This document shows, piece after piece, positions 1 to 8,834 of a stretch of DNA of 47,153 bases (its first letter is position 1; every line of letters starts with the position of its first letter). The position numbers and the translations under genes are program-made. This DNA comes from Cellulomonas sp. (GTDB lineage Bacteria; Actinomycetota; Actinomycetes; Actinomycetales; Cellulomonadaceae), in NCBI RefSeq assembly GCF_017744555.1, contig NZ_JAGIBD010000026.1, forward strand, positions 1 through 47,153. Reading direction: 5' to 3'. The notes under the pieces were generated by a model. The model did not search any database and was not told where the DNA came from. It saw nothing but the letters and a program-made list of their open reading frames with translations.

Positions 1-474
1 CGCAGCACGAGCGTCGGCGCGCACGTGCTCGGCGTGGTCGTGGGCCTGGTGCTCGCGCCGATCGGGATCGCGATCACGCTGCTCGGCCAGTCGCGGATCC
101 TCGCGGCGCAGGTCGACGGCTGGGACGGGTCGACCGAGGTGCTCGGCATCGTCCTCGTCACGCTGGGTCTGCTGCTGCTCGCGGTCGTGGTCCTGCTCGG
201 CCTCTGGACGCCCGCGGTGCCGCTCACGGGGGGCGGGTTCCTCACGCTCGTCGGGGCGGTGTACCTGTATGCGCCAGCGCTCGCGCGTGAGCAGACGCTG
301 AACGTCCTGTCGTCGTCGGGCTGGCGCCTGACGGTCACGCAGGTGACGGTCGCAGGCACGTCGGGCACGCTCATCGTCGCGGGGTTCCTGCTGCTGATGG
401 CGGGGCTCGTCGCGGCGCTGGCCCGCCGTTCCGGCGTGCGACTCGGGGCCTTCCGCGAGCGTCACCGCCTCTGA
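1..474 (+). CDS. Small four-helix membrane protein, 5' end outside window
   Basis: The frame is open from the first base and ends at TGA 472-474, so the gene probably starts upstream; the first start codon inside the window is GTG at 25. The visible part, about 150 residues, holds four hydrophobic stretches (about residues 8-30, 46-68, 73-93 and 118-140), separated by short polar loops. It ends in a basic tail (ARRSGVRLGAFRERH), as expected for a cytoplasmic C-terminus. No enzymatic motif is visible and I do not recognise the family. It runs in the same direction as acs, but the acs promoter signals lie between them, so co-transcription is not needed. Confidence 0.6.
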   Translation, partial: RSTSVGAHVLGVVVGLVLAPIGIAITLLGQSRILAAQVDGWDGSTEVLGIVLVTLGLLLLAVVVLLGLWTPAVPLTGGGFLTLVGAVYLYAPALAREQTLNVLSSSGWRLTVTQVTVAGTSGTLIVAGFLLLMAGLVAALARRSGVRLGAFRERHRL

Positions 475-495
475 CGTGGCCGTCGCGGGCACCCG

Positions 496-525
496 TGTGA
501 GGCCCGTCACCCGTCCGGCTAGAGT
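496..525 (+). promoter_or_regulatory. acs promoter with CRP/GlxR-like operator
   Basis: TGTGA-N6-TCACC at 496-511 matches nine of ten bases of the actinobacterial CRP/GlxR consensus TGTGA-N6-TCACA. A TAGAGT -10 hexamer lies at 520-525. The left half-site (TGTGAG, 496-501) sits 18 bases upstream of it, in the -35 position. The acs start is at 592, giving an inferred leader of about 60 nt. Control of acs by cAMP-binding regulators is known in other bacteria, which fits; binding here is inferred. Confidence 0.55.
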
Positions 526-591
526 GCGATGCCGGGTCGGGTCGCTCCCCCGACCTGCCCGCACCGACGTCGTTGCACAGGAGGGTCGCAC

Positions 592-2601
592 GTGACCGAC
601 ACCACCATCCCCAGTCCCGAGGCCGCCGGCGGACTCGAGAACCTGCTCTCCGAGAACCGCCGTTTCCCCCCGTCCGCGGAGTTCGCCGCGCAGGCGAACG
701 CGCAGAGCGACCTGTACGCGTGGGCGGCCGCCGACAGGGTCGGCTTCTGGGCCGACCAGGCCCGCGAGCTGCTCGACTGGTCGACGCCGTTCTCGGAGAC
801 CCTGGACTGGTCGGGTGCGCCCGTGGCGCGATGGTTCGCCGACGGCACGCTCAACGCGGCGTACAACGCGGTCGACCGGCACGTCGAGGCGGGCCGCGGC
901 GACCGCGTCGCGCTGCACTTCGAGGGCGAGGGCGGCGACACCCGCACGATCACGTACGCGGACCTGCAGCGCGAGGTGTCGAAGGCCGCGAACGCGCTCG
1001 AGGCGCTGGGCGTCGGCACGGGCGACCGGGTCGCGATCTACCTGCCGCTCATCCCCGAGGCGGTCGTCACGATGCTCGCGTGCGCCCGGATCGGTGCGCC
1101 GCACTCCGTGGTGTTCGGGGGGTTCTCGGCCGAGGCGCTGAGCTCGCGCATCAACGACGCCGAGGCGAAGGTCGTCGTGACCGCCGACGGCGGCTACCGC
1201 CGCGGTGCGCCGTCCGCGCTCAAGCCCGCCGTCGACGAGGCGATCGCGAAGGGCACGCCGTCCGTCGAGAAGGTGCTCGTCGTCAAGCGCACCGGGCAGG
1301 ACGTCGCGTGGACCGAGGGCCGCGACGTGTGGTGGTCCGACGCGGTCGACTCGGCCTCCGACCAGCACACGCCGGTCGACCTCGAGGCGGAGCACCCGCT
1401 GTTCATCCTGTACACGTCGGGCACCACGGGGAAGCCGAAGGGCATCTTCCACACGACGGGCGGCTACCTCACGCAGGCCGCGTACACGCACCGCACGGTG
1501 TTCGACCTCAAGCCCGAGACGGACGTCTACTGGTGCACCGCCGACATCGGCTGGGTCACCGGGCACACGTACGTCGTCTACGGTCCGCTGGTCAACGGCG
1601 CCACGCAGGTCATCTACGAGGGCACGCCGGACACCCCGCACCGGGGCCGCTGGTGGGAGATCATCCAGAAGTACGGCGTGACGATCCTCTACACCGCGCC
1701 GACCGCGATCCGCACCTGCATGAAGTGGGGCGAGGAGATCCCGGCCCAGTTCGACCTGTCGTCGCTGCGGGTGCTCGGCTCGGTCGGTGAGCCGATCAAC
1801 CCCGAGGCGTGGATGTGGTACCGCCGGGTCATCGGCGGCGACCGCACGCCGATCGTCGACACGTGGTGGCAGACGGAGACGGGCGCGATCATGATCAGCC
1901 CGCTGCCGGGCGTCACCGAGACGAAGCCCGGTTCAGCGCAGGTGCCGCTGCCCGGCATCGCGGCCGACGTGGTCGACGACGAGGCCCACCCGGTGCCGAA
2001 CGGCGGCGGCGGCTACCTCGTGCTCACGGAGCCGTGGCCGTCGATGCTGCGTGGCATCTGGGGCGACCAGCAGCGGTACAAGGACACGTACTGGTCGAGG
2101 TTCGAGGGCCTGTACTTCGCGGGCGACGGCGCCAAGAAGGACGACGACGGCGACATCTGGCTGCTCGGCCGCGTCGACGACGTCATGAACGTGTCCGGCC
2201 ACCGGCTCTCCACCACCGAGATCGAGTCGGCGCTGGTCTCGCACCCGTGGGTCGCCGAGGCGGCCGTCGTGGGGGCGTCCGACGACACGACCGGGCAGGC
2301 CGTCGTCGCGTTCGTCATCCTGCGCGGCGGCGGCGGTGGCGCCGACCGGTCCGGCGAGGACGTGCAGAAGGAGCTGCGCGACCACGTCGCGAAGGAGATC
2401 GGCCCGATCGCCAAGCCGCGGCAGATCCTGGTGGTCGCGGAGCTCCCGAAGACGCGGTCCGGCAAGATCATGCGCCGCCTGCTGCGCGACGTGGCCGAGC
2501 ACCGGCAGGTCGGCGACGCGACCACGCTCGCGGACGCGTCGGTCATGGACCTCATCGCGTCCGGTCTCGCGGCCGGGTCGGCGGCGTCCTCGGAGGACTG
2601 A
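592..2601 (+). CDS. acs: Acetyl-CoA synthetase (AMP-forming)
   Basis: It converts acetate, ATP and CoA to acetyl-CoA through acetyl-AMP in the cytoplasm. The 669-residue length fits the family (about 650). Motifs visible: the P-loop-like [11 protein letters not shown], the adenylate-binding WWQTETG, and the C-terminal [11 protein letters not shown], whose lysine (about K625) is the residue acetylated by Pat-type enzymes in this family. The start is GTG 592, because AGGAGG lies 6 bases upstream; the in-frame ATG at 529 overlaps the promoter region and gives a Pro/Arg/Cys-rich non-family N-terminus. A short glycine run (about residue 580) is a local expansion in the C-terminal domain linker. 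It ends in a hairpin shared with the facing lipid synthase gene. Confidence 0.96.
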   Translation: MTDTTIPSPEAAGGLENLLSENRRFPPSAEFAAQANAQSDLYAWAAADRVGFWADQARELLDWSTPFSETLDWSGAPVARWFADGTLNAAYNAVDRHVEAGRGDRVALHFEGEGGDTRTITYADLQREVSKAANALEALGVGTGDRVAIYLPLIPEAVVTMLACARIGAPHSVVFGGFSAEALSSRINDAEAKVVVTADGGYRRGAPSALKPAVDEAIAKGTPSVEKVLVVKRTGQDVAWTEGRDVWWSDAVDSASDQHTPVDLEAEHPLFILYTSGTTGKPKGIFHTTGGYLTQAAYTHRTVFDLKPETDVYWCTADIGWVTGHTYVVYGPLVNGATQVIYEGTPDTPHRGRWWEIIQKYGVTILYTAPTAIRTCMKWGEEIPAQFDLSSLRVLGSVGEPINPEAWMWYRRVIGGDRTPIVDTWWQTETGAIMISPLPGVTETKPGSAQVPLPGIAADVVDDEAHPVPNGGGGYLVLTEPWPSMLRGIWGDQQRYKDTYWSRFEGLYFAGDGAKKDDDGDIWLLGRVDDVMNVSGHRLSTTEIESALVSHPWVAEAAVVGASDDTTGQAVVAFVILRGGGGGADRSGEDVQKELRDHVAKEIGPIAKPRQILVVAELPKTRSGKIMRRLLRDVAEHRQVGDATTLADASVMDLIASGLAAGSAASSED

Positions 2602-2609
2602 CACCGACG

Positions 2610-2653
2610 ACGACGAGGGTCCCCGACCGCACAGGTCCGGGGGCCCTCGTCGT
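2610..2653. terminator. Bidirectional terminator between acs and the MprF-like gene
   Basis: The arms ACGACGAGGG (2610-2619) and CCCTCGTCGT (2644-2653) are a perfect 10-bp stem, extended inward by CCCC/GGGG pairs. There is no U-tract. It lies in the 52-base gap between two convergent genes and would serve both. Confidence 0.7.
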
Positions 2654-4312
2654 TCAGCGCCGCCGCGCGCCGCCCATGAACCGCCCGACGACCGGCAGCT
2701 CGGTGACGCCCTCGGCGTCGGCCATGACGAGACCCTGGGCGGCGACGAACTCCACGGCGTCGAGCACCACGTACCGGGGCTCCCACCGCGGCCCGAACTT
2801 GTCGTTGAACGACGCGAGGCTCGACATCTGGGTGCGGTGCGAGAGCTGCTGGAGCAGGGGGCGCGTGAGGTCGGCGAGCGCGCCACCGGCCGCGTCACCG
2901 TCGAGCCGGCTGCGCATGGGCGCGAAGTTGAGGCTGAGCGACCGGCCGCCCCGACGCAGCACCTCGTCGACGGTCGCGACGACGCACGCGTCGACGACCC
3001 CGTTCGGCACGTCCGGCCCGACGCGTCGCCGCATGACGTCGAGCGACCACCCGTCGATCCCCGGCGCGGGCACCCAGTGGATGAACGCGTCGGGGCGGCC
3101 GTCGGCGTTCGCGGTGACGCTGAGCAGCAGGCCCCGGTCGTCGGGGTCGAAGAGCCTCGAGAGCGTCATCGAGAACCCGCGCTCGTCCTGCCCGCGCCGG
3201 CTGCCGCCGCGCAGCGCCTCGAGCTCGGCCCGGAGCCGGCTGTCGAGGTGCGCGGGGTCGTGGAACGTCGTGGTGTACCCGCTGCGCGCGACGCGTCCGA
3301 CGGCCTGCCGCAGCGACTTGCGGGCCGCGCCGTCGAGCGTGAAGCGCGTGCAGTCGACGACGGCCTCGTCGCCCAGGTACACCGTCCGCAGCCCGCTCGC
3401 CTCGTACAGCGCGAGCCGGTCGGGCTGCGCGCCGAGCACGGCGACGGACCAGCCGTGGCTCTCGACGTGCTCGAGGAACTCGGCCCAGACCTCGGTGCGC
3501 TCGTCGGCGGGCCCGATCGGGTCGGGCGAGACGAGGCAGACGCCACCCCGTACGGCGTGCGCGACGACCGATCGGCCGGTGAAGAACCAGTCCTTGTCGT
3601 CGCGCAGCGCGAACCAGTCGAGCGTCCCGCTGCCGTGCTCCTCGACGATCGCGCGCGCCCGCTCCCGCTCCTCTCGGTGCTCGACCGGGGTGAGCCGGTG
3701 CGGGTGGCGAGGCGACAGCAGCACCCAGGCACCGGCGACGGCGAGCCCGGCGGCGGCCGCGAGCGACATGGGCGTGAGCAGCTGTTCCGCGCGGTGCATG
3801 TGACGCAGCGGCACGGCGGCCGTGAGCGCGCGCGCGGTCAGCACGGCCAGCGCACCGCCCGACACCCCGAGCACGAGCGCCCGGCGCACCGCCGCCCGGG
3901 TCGGCAGCACCGAGAACACCGTCCGCTGGGACGCCAGCCACCCGGTCGCGACGGCGACCAGCACGGCCTCCTCCACGTCGAGGCCCTTGACGAGGTGCAG
4001 CACCGCGGAGACGCCGAGCAGGACCAGCGTGCCGAGCCACGCGAGCCGCTGCCCACGTCGCAGCCCGCGGGCCATGAGCAGCAGCCCGACCGAGACGAGC
4101 ACCAGCGTGGTGGCCGCCGTCGGCGGCACGGTCTCGGGGAGGACGTCGAGCAGCACGTCGAGCCGTCGCCGCAGCGGCGGTGAGACGGCCGAGAGCAGCC
4201 CGACGACGGCCAGCACGGCCACGCCGGTCGCGGCACCCGTGCGGACGCGCTCGCGTCGGCGCCGCGCGGGGAGCGGGTCGACCGGCGTGCGCATCTGCGG
4301 GACGGCGGTCAC
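2654..4312 (-). CDS. MprF-like aminoacyl-phospholipid synthase (DUF2156 domain), membrane protein
   Basis: The N-terminal half (about residues 25-215) has roughly six hydrophobic helices. The C-terminal half is a DUF2156/LPG-synthase GNAT-fold domain, with the family end motif SLASFNDKFGPRWEPRY near residues 488-504. Such proteins transfer an amino acid from aminoacyl-tRNA to phosphatidylglycerol or diacylglycerol at the membrane, changing surface charge. The 552-residue length is shorter than full MprF (about 840) and typical of actinobacterial versions with a reduced flippase part. The start GTG 4312 has no clear Shine-Dalgarno; ATG 4294 is an alternative. A divergent esterase begins at 4393, and aminoacyl-lipid synthases are often paired with lipid esterases. 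The amino acid carried cannot be told from sequence. Confidence 0.8.
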   Translation of the reverse strand: MTAVPQMRTPVDPLPARRRRERVRTGAATGVAVLAVVGLLSAVSPPLRRRLDVLLDVLPETVPPTAATTLVLVSVGLLLMARGLRRGQRLAWLGTLVLLGVSAVLHLVKGLDVEEAVLVAVATGWLASQRTVFSVLPTRAAVRRALVLGVSGGALAVLTARALTAAVPLRHMHRAEQLLTPMSLAAAAGLAVAGAWVLLSPRHPHRLTPVEHREERERARAIVEEHGSGTLDWFALRDDKDWFFTGRSVVAHAVRGGVCLVSPDPIGPADERTEVWAEFLEHVESHGWSVAVLGAQPDRLALYEASGLRTVYLGDEAVVDCTRFTLDGAARKSLRQAVGRVARSGYTTTFHDPAHLDSRLRAELEALRGGSRRGQDERGFSMTLSRLFDPDDRGLLLSVTANADGRPDAFIHWVPAPGIDGWSLDVMRRRVGPDVPNGVVDACVVATVDEVLRRGGRSLSLNFAPMRSRLDGDAAGGALADLTRPLLQQLSHRTQMSSLASFNDKFGPRWEPRYVVLDAVEFVAAQGLVMADAEGVTELPVVGRFMGGARRR

Positions 4313-4335
4313 GCGGGCGAGTGTGCCGCGTCTCG

Positions 4336-4351
4336 CTGGGAGTGCTCCCAG
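4336..4351. promoter_or_regulatory. CelR/CebR-like operator palindrome
   Basis: CTGGGAGTGCTCCCAG has 7-base perfect arms around a TG centre. Its core TGGGAGTGCTCCCA differs by one base from TGGGAGCGCTCCCA, the operator of the LacI-family cello-oligosaccharide repressors CelR (Thermobifida) and CebR (Streptomyces). It lies 24 bases upstream of the lipid synthase start and 42 upstream of the esterase start, so it could control either or both. Confidence 0.7.
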
Positions 4352-4392
4352 GGAACCGTCAGGCTTCGTGCAGGTGGCGTCCCAGGTGGCCG

Positions 4393-5520
4393 GTGGACGA
4401 TGCCGAGGTGCCCGACACGGTTCCGGCGTCCGTCCTGCGCGAGCTCGCAGGTGGCGGCGACGCCCTGAGCTCCTGGTGGACGGTCGTCGCCCTGGGGCTG
4501 CTCGCGGTCGCGACGGCGCTGGCCGCGGTGCGCCGTCGGCGCGCGCCGCTCCGGGCCCGGACCTGGCCGCTGTGGTCGACCGTCGCGGCGACCGGAGCCC
4601 TCATGTCGCTGCTCGCCGTCAACTGCGTGGTCGGCTACGTGCCCGACGTGTCGGCGGCCCGCACGACGCTGTCGAGCTGGGGACTGCTGCCGCCTCCGCA
4701 CCTGGCCCACGGCAAGCCCTCCGCGCGGGCGGCCGGTGCCGGGACGGGCGCCGTCCGGGCCGTCCGCGTCCCGGTCGACCGCGACCTGCGCATGCCACCG
4801 TCGCTCACCTGGGTGTACACGCCACCGGGCTACGACCCGCAGGGCACGCGCCGATACCCGGTCGTCTACCTGGTGCACGGCTCCCCGGGACGCTCGGGCG
4901 ACTGGTTCGCGGCGGGGCAGGTGCCGCGCGTGATGGACGTCCTGCTGGCGCACCACCTGGTCCGGCCGATGATCGTGATCGCGCCCGACGTCAACGGCGT
5001 CGGGCGGGGCGGGCGCGACACCGAGTGCCTGAACTCGGCGCACGGGGGCTCCCAGGTGGAGACCTACCTGGACGACGTCCTCGTGCCGTGGGTCGACGCG
5101 CACTACGCGACGCGCGCCGACTGGCGGCACCGCACGGTCGGCGGCTTCTCGTCCGGCGCGTTCTGCGCGCTCGACCAGGGGCTGCGCCACCCGGACCTGT
5201 TCGGCACGATCCTGGCGATCGGCCCGTACGGCGACCCGGGGTCGGGCGGTCGCACGATGCTCGGCGGCGGAGCCGCATGGGCGGCGCACGCGCCGTCGCG
5301 GTACCTCCCGACCGTGCCGCTCCCCCATCGGATCGCCGTGTTCCTCGACTCCGCCGGGCGGATGCCTGACGAGGAGACGCGTGCGCGGAGCCTCGCGGAC
5401 CTGCTGGTCGCGCGCGGGCAGGACGTCGAGAGCCGCACCGAGCCGGGCGCGGGCCACACGTGGCACATGGCCCGTGCCGCGGCCCCGTTCGCGCTCGTCT
5501 TCGCGTCGCAGCACGGCTGA
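4393..5520 (+). CDS. Membrane-anchored alpha/beta-hydrolase esterase (esterase D/antigen 85-like)
   Basis: About 375 residues. Two N-terminal hydrophobic helices (about residues 25-47 and 62-82) are followed by an extracytoplasmic esterase domain from about residue 115. The domain shows the strand-loop YPVVYLVHGSPG, the nucleophile elbow GGFSSGAF (Ser) and a late GAGHTWH (His), as in the feruloyl esterase/antigen 85 group. The frame is open further upstream, but GTG 4393 fits where protein-like sequence begins; the Shine-Dalgarno is weak. It is divergent from the MprF-like gene across the CelR-like operator. Two readings are possible: a cell-surface esterase that removes aminoacyl groups from lipids, or a cellulose-regulated carbohydrate esterase. 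The substrate is undecided. Confidence 0.78.
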   Translation: MDDAEVPDTVPASVLRELAGGGDALSSWWTVVALGLLAVATALAAVRRRRAPLRARTWPLWSTVAATGALMSLLAVNCVVGYVPDVSAARTTLSSWGLLPPPHLAHGKPSARAAGAGTGAVRAVRVPVDRDLRMPPSLTWVYTPPGYDPQGTRRYPVVYLVHGSPGRSGDWFAAGQVPRVMDVLLAHHLVRPMIVIAPDVNGVGRGGRDTECLNSAHGGSQVETYLDDVLVPWVDAHYATRADWRHRTVGGFSSGAFCALDQGLRHPDLFGTILAIGPYGDPGSGGRTMLGGGAAWAAHAPSRYLPTVPLPHRIAVFLDSAGRMPDEETRARSLADLLVARGQDVESRTEPGAGHTWHMARAAAPFALVFASQHG

Positions 5521-5533
5521 CGGCACCTGCGTC

Positions 5534-5543
5534 GAACCGGTTC
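5534..5543. promoter_or_regulatory. Palindrome upstream of the mannanase gene (possible LacI-family operator)
   Basis: GAACCGGTTC is a perfect 10-base palindrome with the central CG typical of LacI-family operators. It sits in the 200-base space between the esterase stop and the mannanase start. I saw no CelR-type TGGGAG site here. Assignment to a regulator is inference. Confidence 0.3.
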
Positions 5544-5720
5544 CGGACGTCAACCACGGCGAAGCGTTTAGGCGATGGAGGGCGTCTACCCGCTCTGGTT
5601 GTGTGACCCGCGCACCCGCCCGTCGACCGGCCGGCGGAACGGCGGGCGGGTGCATCCCGCGAGAAGCCTCGAGGCCGTCGCGCGCCCGCGACCGCCCGAA
5701 ACCCAGGAACGAGGATGTTC

Positions 5721-7130
5721 ATGAGGTCTCGACTTCCCCTGCTGTCCGCCGCCGCGGTGGCGTCCGCGGTCGTCGCACTCGGCGCGGCGTCGCTCGTGCC
5801 GACCGCGGCGGACGCCGCCACCCCGCCGGGCCTGCACGTGTCCGGCACCCAGCTCCTGGAGAAGGACGGCACGCCGTTCGTCGCCCGGGGGGTCAGCCAC
5901 GCGCACACCTGGTACACGTCCCAGACGGCGACGGCGATCCCCGCCATCCGCGCCGCGGGCGCCAACGCGCTGCGCGTCGTCCTGTCGGGCGGCGACCGGT
6001 GGACGAAGAACGACGCGACGGACGTCGCCAACATCATCAGCCTCTGCAAGGCCAACAAGCTCATCTGCATGCTCGAGGACCACGACACCACGGGCTACGG
6101 CGAGCAGAGCGGCGCCGTCACGCTCGACACGGCGGCGAACTACTGGGTGAGCCTCGCGTCGGTCCTCAAGGGGCAGGAGGACTACGTCCAGATCAACATC
6201 GGCAACGAGCCCTACGGCAACACGGCGTCGGTCAACGCGGGCTGGGCGGCGGACACGTCGGCGGCCGTCAAGAAGCTCCGGGCGGCCGGGCTGCACCACA
6301 ACATCGTCGTCGACGCGCCGTCGTGGGGTCAGGACTGGGCCGGCATCATGCGCGACAACGCCGCGACGGTGGCCGCCGCCGACCCCGACGCGAACACGCT
6401 GTTCTCGGTGCACATGTACGGCGTGTACAACAACGCCTCGACGATCACGGCGTACCTCGACGCGTTCAAGGCGAAGAACCTGCCGCTCGTGATCGGCGAG
6501 TTCGGCAACATGCACTCCGACGGCGACCCCGACGAGGACACGATCATGTCCGAGGCCGTCAAGCGTGGCATCGGCTACTACGGCTGGTCGTGGTCGGGCA
6601 ACGGCGGGGGCGTCGAGTACCTCGACATGGTGACGGGGTTCAACCCGGCGCAGAAGACGTCGTGGGGCACACGCATCTTCGACGGCGCGAACGGCATCAA
6701 GGCGACGGCCGTGACGGCGAAGATCTACGGCGGCGTCCAGCCCACGCCGACCCCGACGCCCACGGTCACCCCGACGCCGACGCCCACACCGACGGTCACG
6801 CCGACCCCCACCCCGACCTCGACGACGACCCCGGGCGCGCGGTGCACCGCGTCGTTCAAGGTCCTCAACTCGTGGCCGGGCGGCTACCAGGCCTCGGTCA
6901 CGGTCAAGGCCGGCAGCGCGATGATCAGCTCCTGGTCGACGGCGTTCACGCTCCCCTCGGGCGGCACCATCCAGTCCGGCTGGTCCGGCACCTACACCTC
7001 GTCGGGCTCGAACGTCACGGTCACCAACGCCGCCTGGAACGGGCTGCTCGGCGCCGGCGCGAGCACCGAGTACGGCTTCGTCGCCGGCGGCAGCGCGCCG
7101 ACCGGCACCGTGGCGGTCAGCTGCAGCTGA
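5721..7130 (+). CDS. Secreted GH5 endo-beta-1,4-mannanase (GH5_8-like) with CBM2
   Basis: Cleaves beta-1,4-mannan or glucomannan backbones outside the cell. Order: signal peptide (MRSRLPLLSAAAVASAVV..., cleavage near ADA-AT, about residues 30-32), GH5 catalytic domain to about residue 335, a Pro/Thr linker (about 337-370), and a C-terminal CBM2 (about 375-469) closed by a Cys pair (about C375 and C468). The CBM shows the spaced aromatics NSW, SSWSTAF, SGWSG and NAAWNG. The acid/base Glu is in IGNEPYGN (E163) and the nucleophile Glu in VIGEFGN (E260). The NIGNEPYG context resembles Streptomyces-type GH5 mannanases more than endoglucanases. Start ATG 5721 is preferred over ATG 5715, because the GGAACGAGG ribosome site abuts 5715. 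Confidence 0.9.
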   Translation: MRSRLPLLSAAAVASAVVALGAASLVPTAADAATPPGLHVSGTQLLEKDGTPFVARGVSHAHTWYTSQTATAIPAIRAAGANALRVVLSGGDRWTKNDATDVANIISLCKANKLICMLEDHDTTGYGEQSGAVTLDTAANYWVSLASVLKGQEDYVQINIGNEPYGNTASVNAGWAADTSAAVKKLRAAGLHHNIVVDAPSWGQDWAGIMRDNAATVAAADPDANTLFSVHMYGVYNNASTITAYLDAFKAKNLPLVIGEFGNMHSDGDPDEDTIMSEAVKRGIGYYGWSWSGNGGGVEYLDMVTGFNPAQKTSWGTRIFDGANGIKATAVTAKIYGGVQPTPTPTPTVTPTPTPTPTVTPTPTPTSTTTPGARCTASFKVLNSWPGGYQASVTVKAGSAMISSWSTAFTLPSGGTIQSGWSGTYTSSGSNVTVTNAAWNGLLGAGASTEYGFVAGGSAPTGTVAVSCS

Positions 7131-7136
7131 CGCGAC

Positions 7137-7171
7137 GGGGCGCCGGGGTCCACGTCGGACCTCGGCGCCCC
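7137..7171. terminator. Bidirectional terminator after the mannanase gene
   Basis: A 15-base arm (7137-7151) pairs with 7157-7171 around the loop acgtc; the only non-Watson-Crick pair is one G-U. It spans the 40-base gap between convergent genes and reaches the first base of the facing stop codon. Confidence 0.75.
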
Positions 7172-8724
7172 TACAGCCCGAGCAGCCGGCGCAGGTTCCG
7201 CACGGCCTCGCGGCCGGCGCGCGTCGCCCCCACGGTCGACGCGCTGGGGCCGTACCCGACGAGCTGCACCCGCGGGTCGGCCACGACCTGCGTCCCGTCC
7301 ATGACGATCCCGCCGCCACCGCCGCGCAGACGCAGGGGGCCGAGGTGGTCGAGCGACGGGCGGAAGCCCGTGCACCACAGGATCGTCCGCGCCTCGACGT
7401 GCGACGGCCCGTCGACCCACCCGTCGAGCGCGGGCACCGCCTCCGTCCACGTCACGCCGTCGGGGTCGATCCGGTCGAACACCGGCCGCGCGACGAGCAC
7501 CCCGTCGGCGATGCCCCTGCGGTACGCGTCCGTCAGCGGCAACCCCGTGACGGACACGATGCTCTGCGGCGGCAATCCCGCACGGGTCCGCTCCTCGACG
7601 AGCGCGACCGCCTCCCGCCCGACCTCGGGCGTGAACTCCTCGTCGCGCCAGGCCGGGGGCCTCCGCGTGACCCACGTCGTGGTGGTGACGCGCGCGAGCT
7701 CGAGCAGCAGCTGGACGGCCGACGTGCCGCCCCCGACCACCACCACGTGCCCGTCGGCGAGCTCGCCGGCCCCGCGGTAGTCGTGCGTGTGCAGCTGCCG
7801 CCCGCGGAACGTGCCGCGCCCCGGGTACGACGGCCAGAACGGTTTGCCCCACGTGCCGGACGCGTTGATGAGGCCGCGTGCGCTCCAGACGACGGGCTCG
7901 TCCGGCCGGTCGACGCCGTGCGACCTCACGAGCAGCCGCCCGCCCGGCCCCGGCTCGACACGGCTGACCCGCACGGGCCGCTGCACGTGCAGGTCGAACT
8001 CGCCCTCGTACTGCGCGAAGTAGTAGGGCACGCCCATCGCGGCCGGTTCGCTCGGGTCGGGGACGACGAGCGGCAGGCCGGGCAGGTCGTGGATGCCGTG
8101 CGCGTCCGCCATCGTCAGCGTCGGCCACCGGTGCTGCCAGGCCCCACCGGGCTGCGGCGCGTCGTCGAGCACGACGAACGACGCACCGGCGCGCTCCCAG
8201 CCGCGCTCACCGACCGCGACGAGGCCGCGCCGACGCAGGTGGTATGCGGCCGCGAGCCCGGCCTGGCCCGCACCGATCACGACCACGTCGACCTCGACGA
8301 CCTCGCCGCCGGGACCCGCCGCGGACGACGTGCTCGACGCCGCGGCCCGGCGCCGTGCCGCACGGCCGCCCGTCGACGCCGGCTCGGGTGCAGCGACGAT
8401 CGACGCCTCGTCCGCCGCGTCCGGCGTCACGACAGTGTCCGACATCTCGACGGTGTCCGGCGTCTCGACCGCATCCGGCGTCTCGACCGCATCCGGCGTC
8501 TCGACCGCATCCGGCATCTCGACCGTGCCCGGCGCCTCCGCCGCGTCCGGCGCCGCCGGCACGGCGGGCAGCACGCGGGTCTCGGTCTCGTCCCGCGCCG
8601 GCGGCAGGGGGAGCCGGGCGTCGCGGCTGCGCTGCGTGACCGCCAGCTCCTCGGCCCGCCGCCGCTCCCGCCGCGTCAGCGGGGTCCCCTCACCCGCGCG
8701 CTGGGTGATCGGGGAAGCGTCCAT
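7171..8724 (-). CDS. FAD-dependent flavoprotein monooxygenase-like oxidoreductase
   Basis: 517 residues. The core from about residue 140 has the FAD-binding [15 protein letters not shown], the GGAW segment typical of flavin-containing monooxygenases/CzcO-like proteins, a second Rossmann fingerprint [12 protein letters not shown] for NADPH, and [14 protein letters not shown] near the end. It should catalyse NADPH- and O2-dependent oxidation of an unknown substrate. The first 110 residues are odd: a basic [10 protein letters not shown] segment, then a Pro/Glu/Val/Asp low-complexity stretch built from an 18-bp tandem repeat. That stretch has no counterpart in the enzyme fold and is probably a disordered extension. 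Start ATG 8724 is chosen because the upstream in-frame part is non-protein-like; a TACGTT hexamer 9 bases upstream would give a near-leaderless message. Confidence 0.82.
   Translation of the reverse strand: MDASPITQRAGEGTPLTRRERRRAEELAVTQRSRDARLPLPPARDETETRVLPAVPAAPDAAEAPGTVEMPDAVETPDAVETPDAVETPDTVEMSDTVVTPDAADEASIVAAPEPASTGGRAARRRAAASSTSSAAGPGGEVVEVDVVVIGAGQAGLAAAYHLRRRGLVAVGERGWERAGASFVVLDDAPQPGGAWQHRWPTLTMADAHGIHDLPGLPLVVPDPSEPAAMGVPYYFAQYEGEFDLHVQRPVRVSRVEPGPGGRLLVRSHGVDRPDEPVVWSARGLINASGTWGKPFWPSYPGRGTFRGRQLHTHDYRGAGELADGHVVVVGGGTSAVQLLLELARVTTTTWVTRRPPAWRDEEFTPEVGREAVALVEERTRAGLPPQSIVSVTGLPLTDAYRRGIADGVLVARPVFDRIDPDGVTWTEAVPALDGWVDGPSHVEARTILWCTGFRPSLDHLGPLRLRGGGGGIVMDGTQVVADPRVQLVGYGPSASTVGATRAGREAVRNLRRLLGL
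8444..8551. repeat. 18-bp tandem repeat, about six units, inside the monooxygenase gene
   Basis: The unit GTCTCGACCGCATCCGGC occurs three times without change (8462-8479, 8480-8497, 8498-8515), flanked by diverged units at 8444-8461, 8516-8533 and 8534-8551. On the coding strand each unit encodes PDAVET-like hexapeptides, so copy-number change keeps the frame. Confidence 0.9.
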
Positions 8725-8834
8725 GACCGACCCAACGTACCTGCTGTCCGGGCGGTGCAGGGCCGGTCGGCCCGGACGACGCCCGACCGGACGAAGGCCT
8801 CGGCAGGAGCAGGCGCGCATGGTGGGATGGGCCC

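Noticed and set aside
1809..3803. Plus-strand open frame of 664 codons across acs and the lipid synthase
   Set aside because: Arg/Ala/Gly-rich and antisense to a gene with clear domain motifs; a product of high GC.
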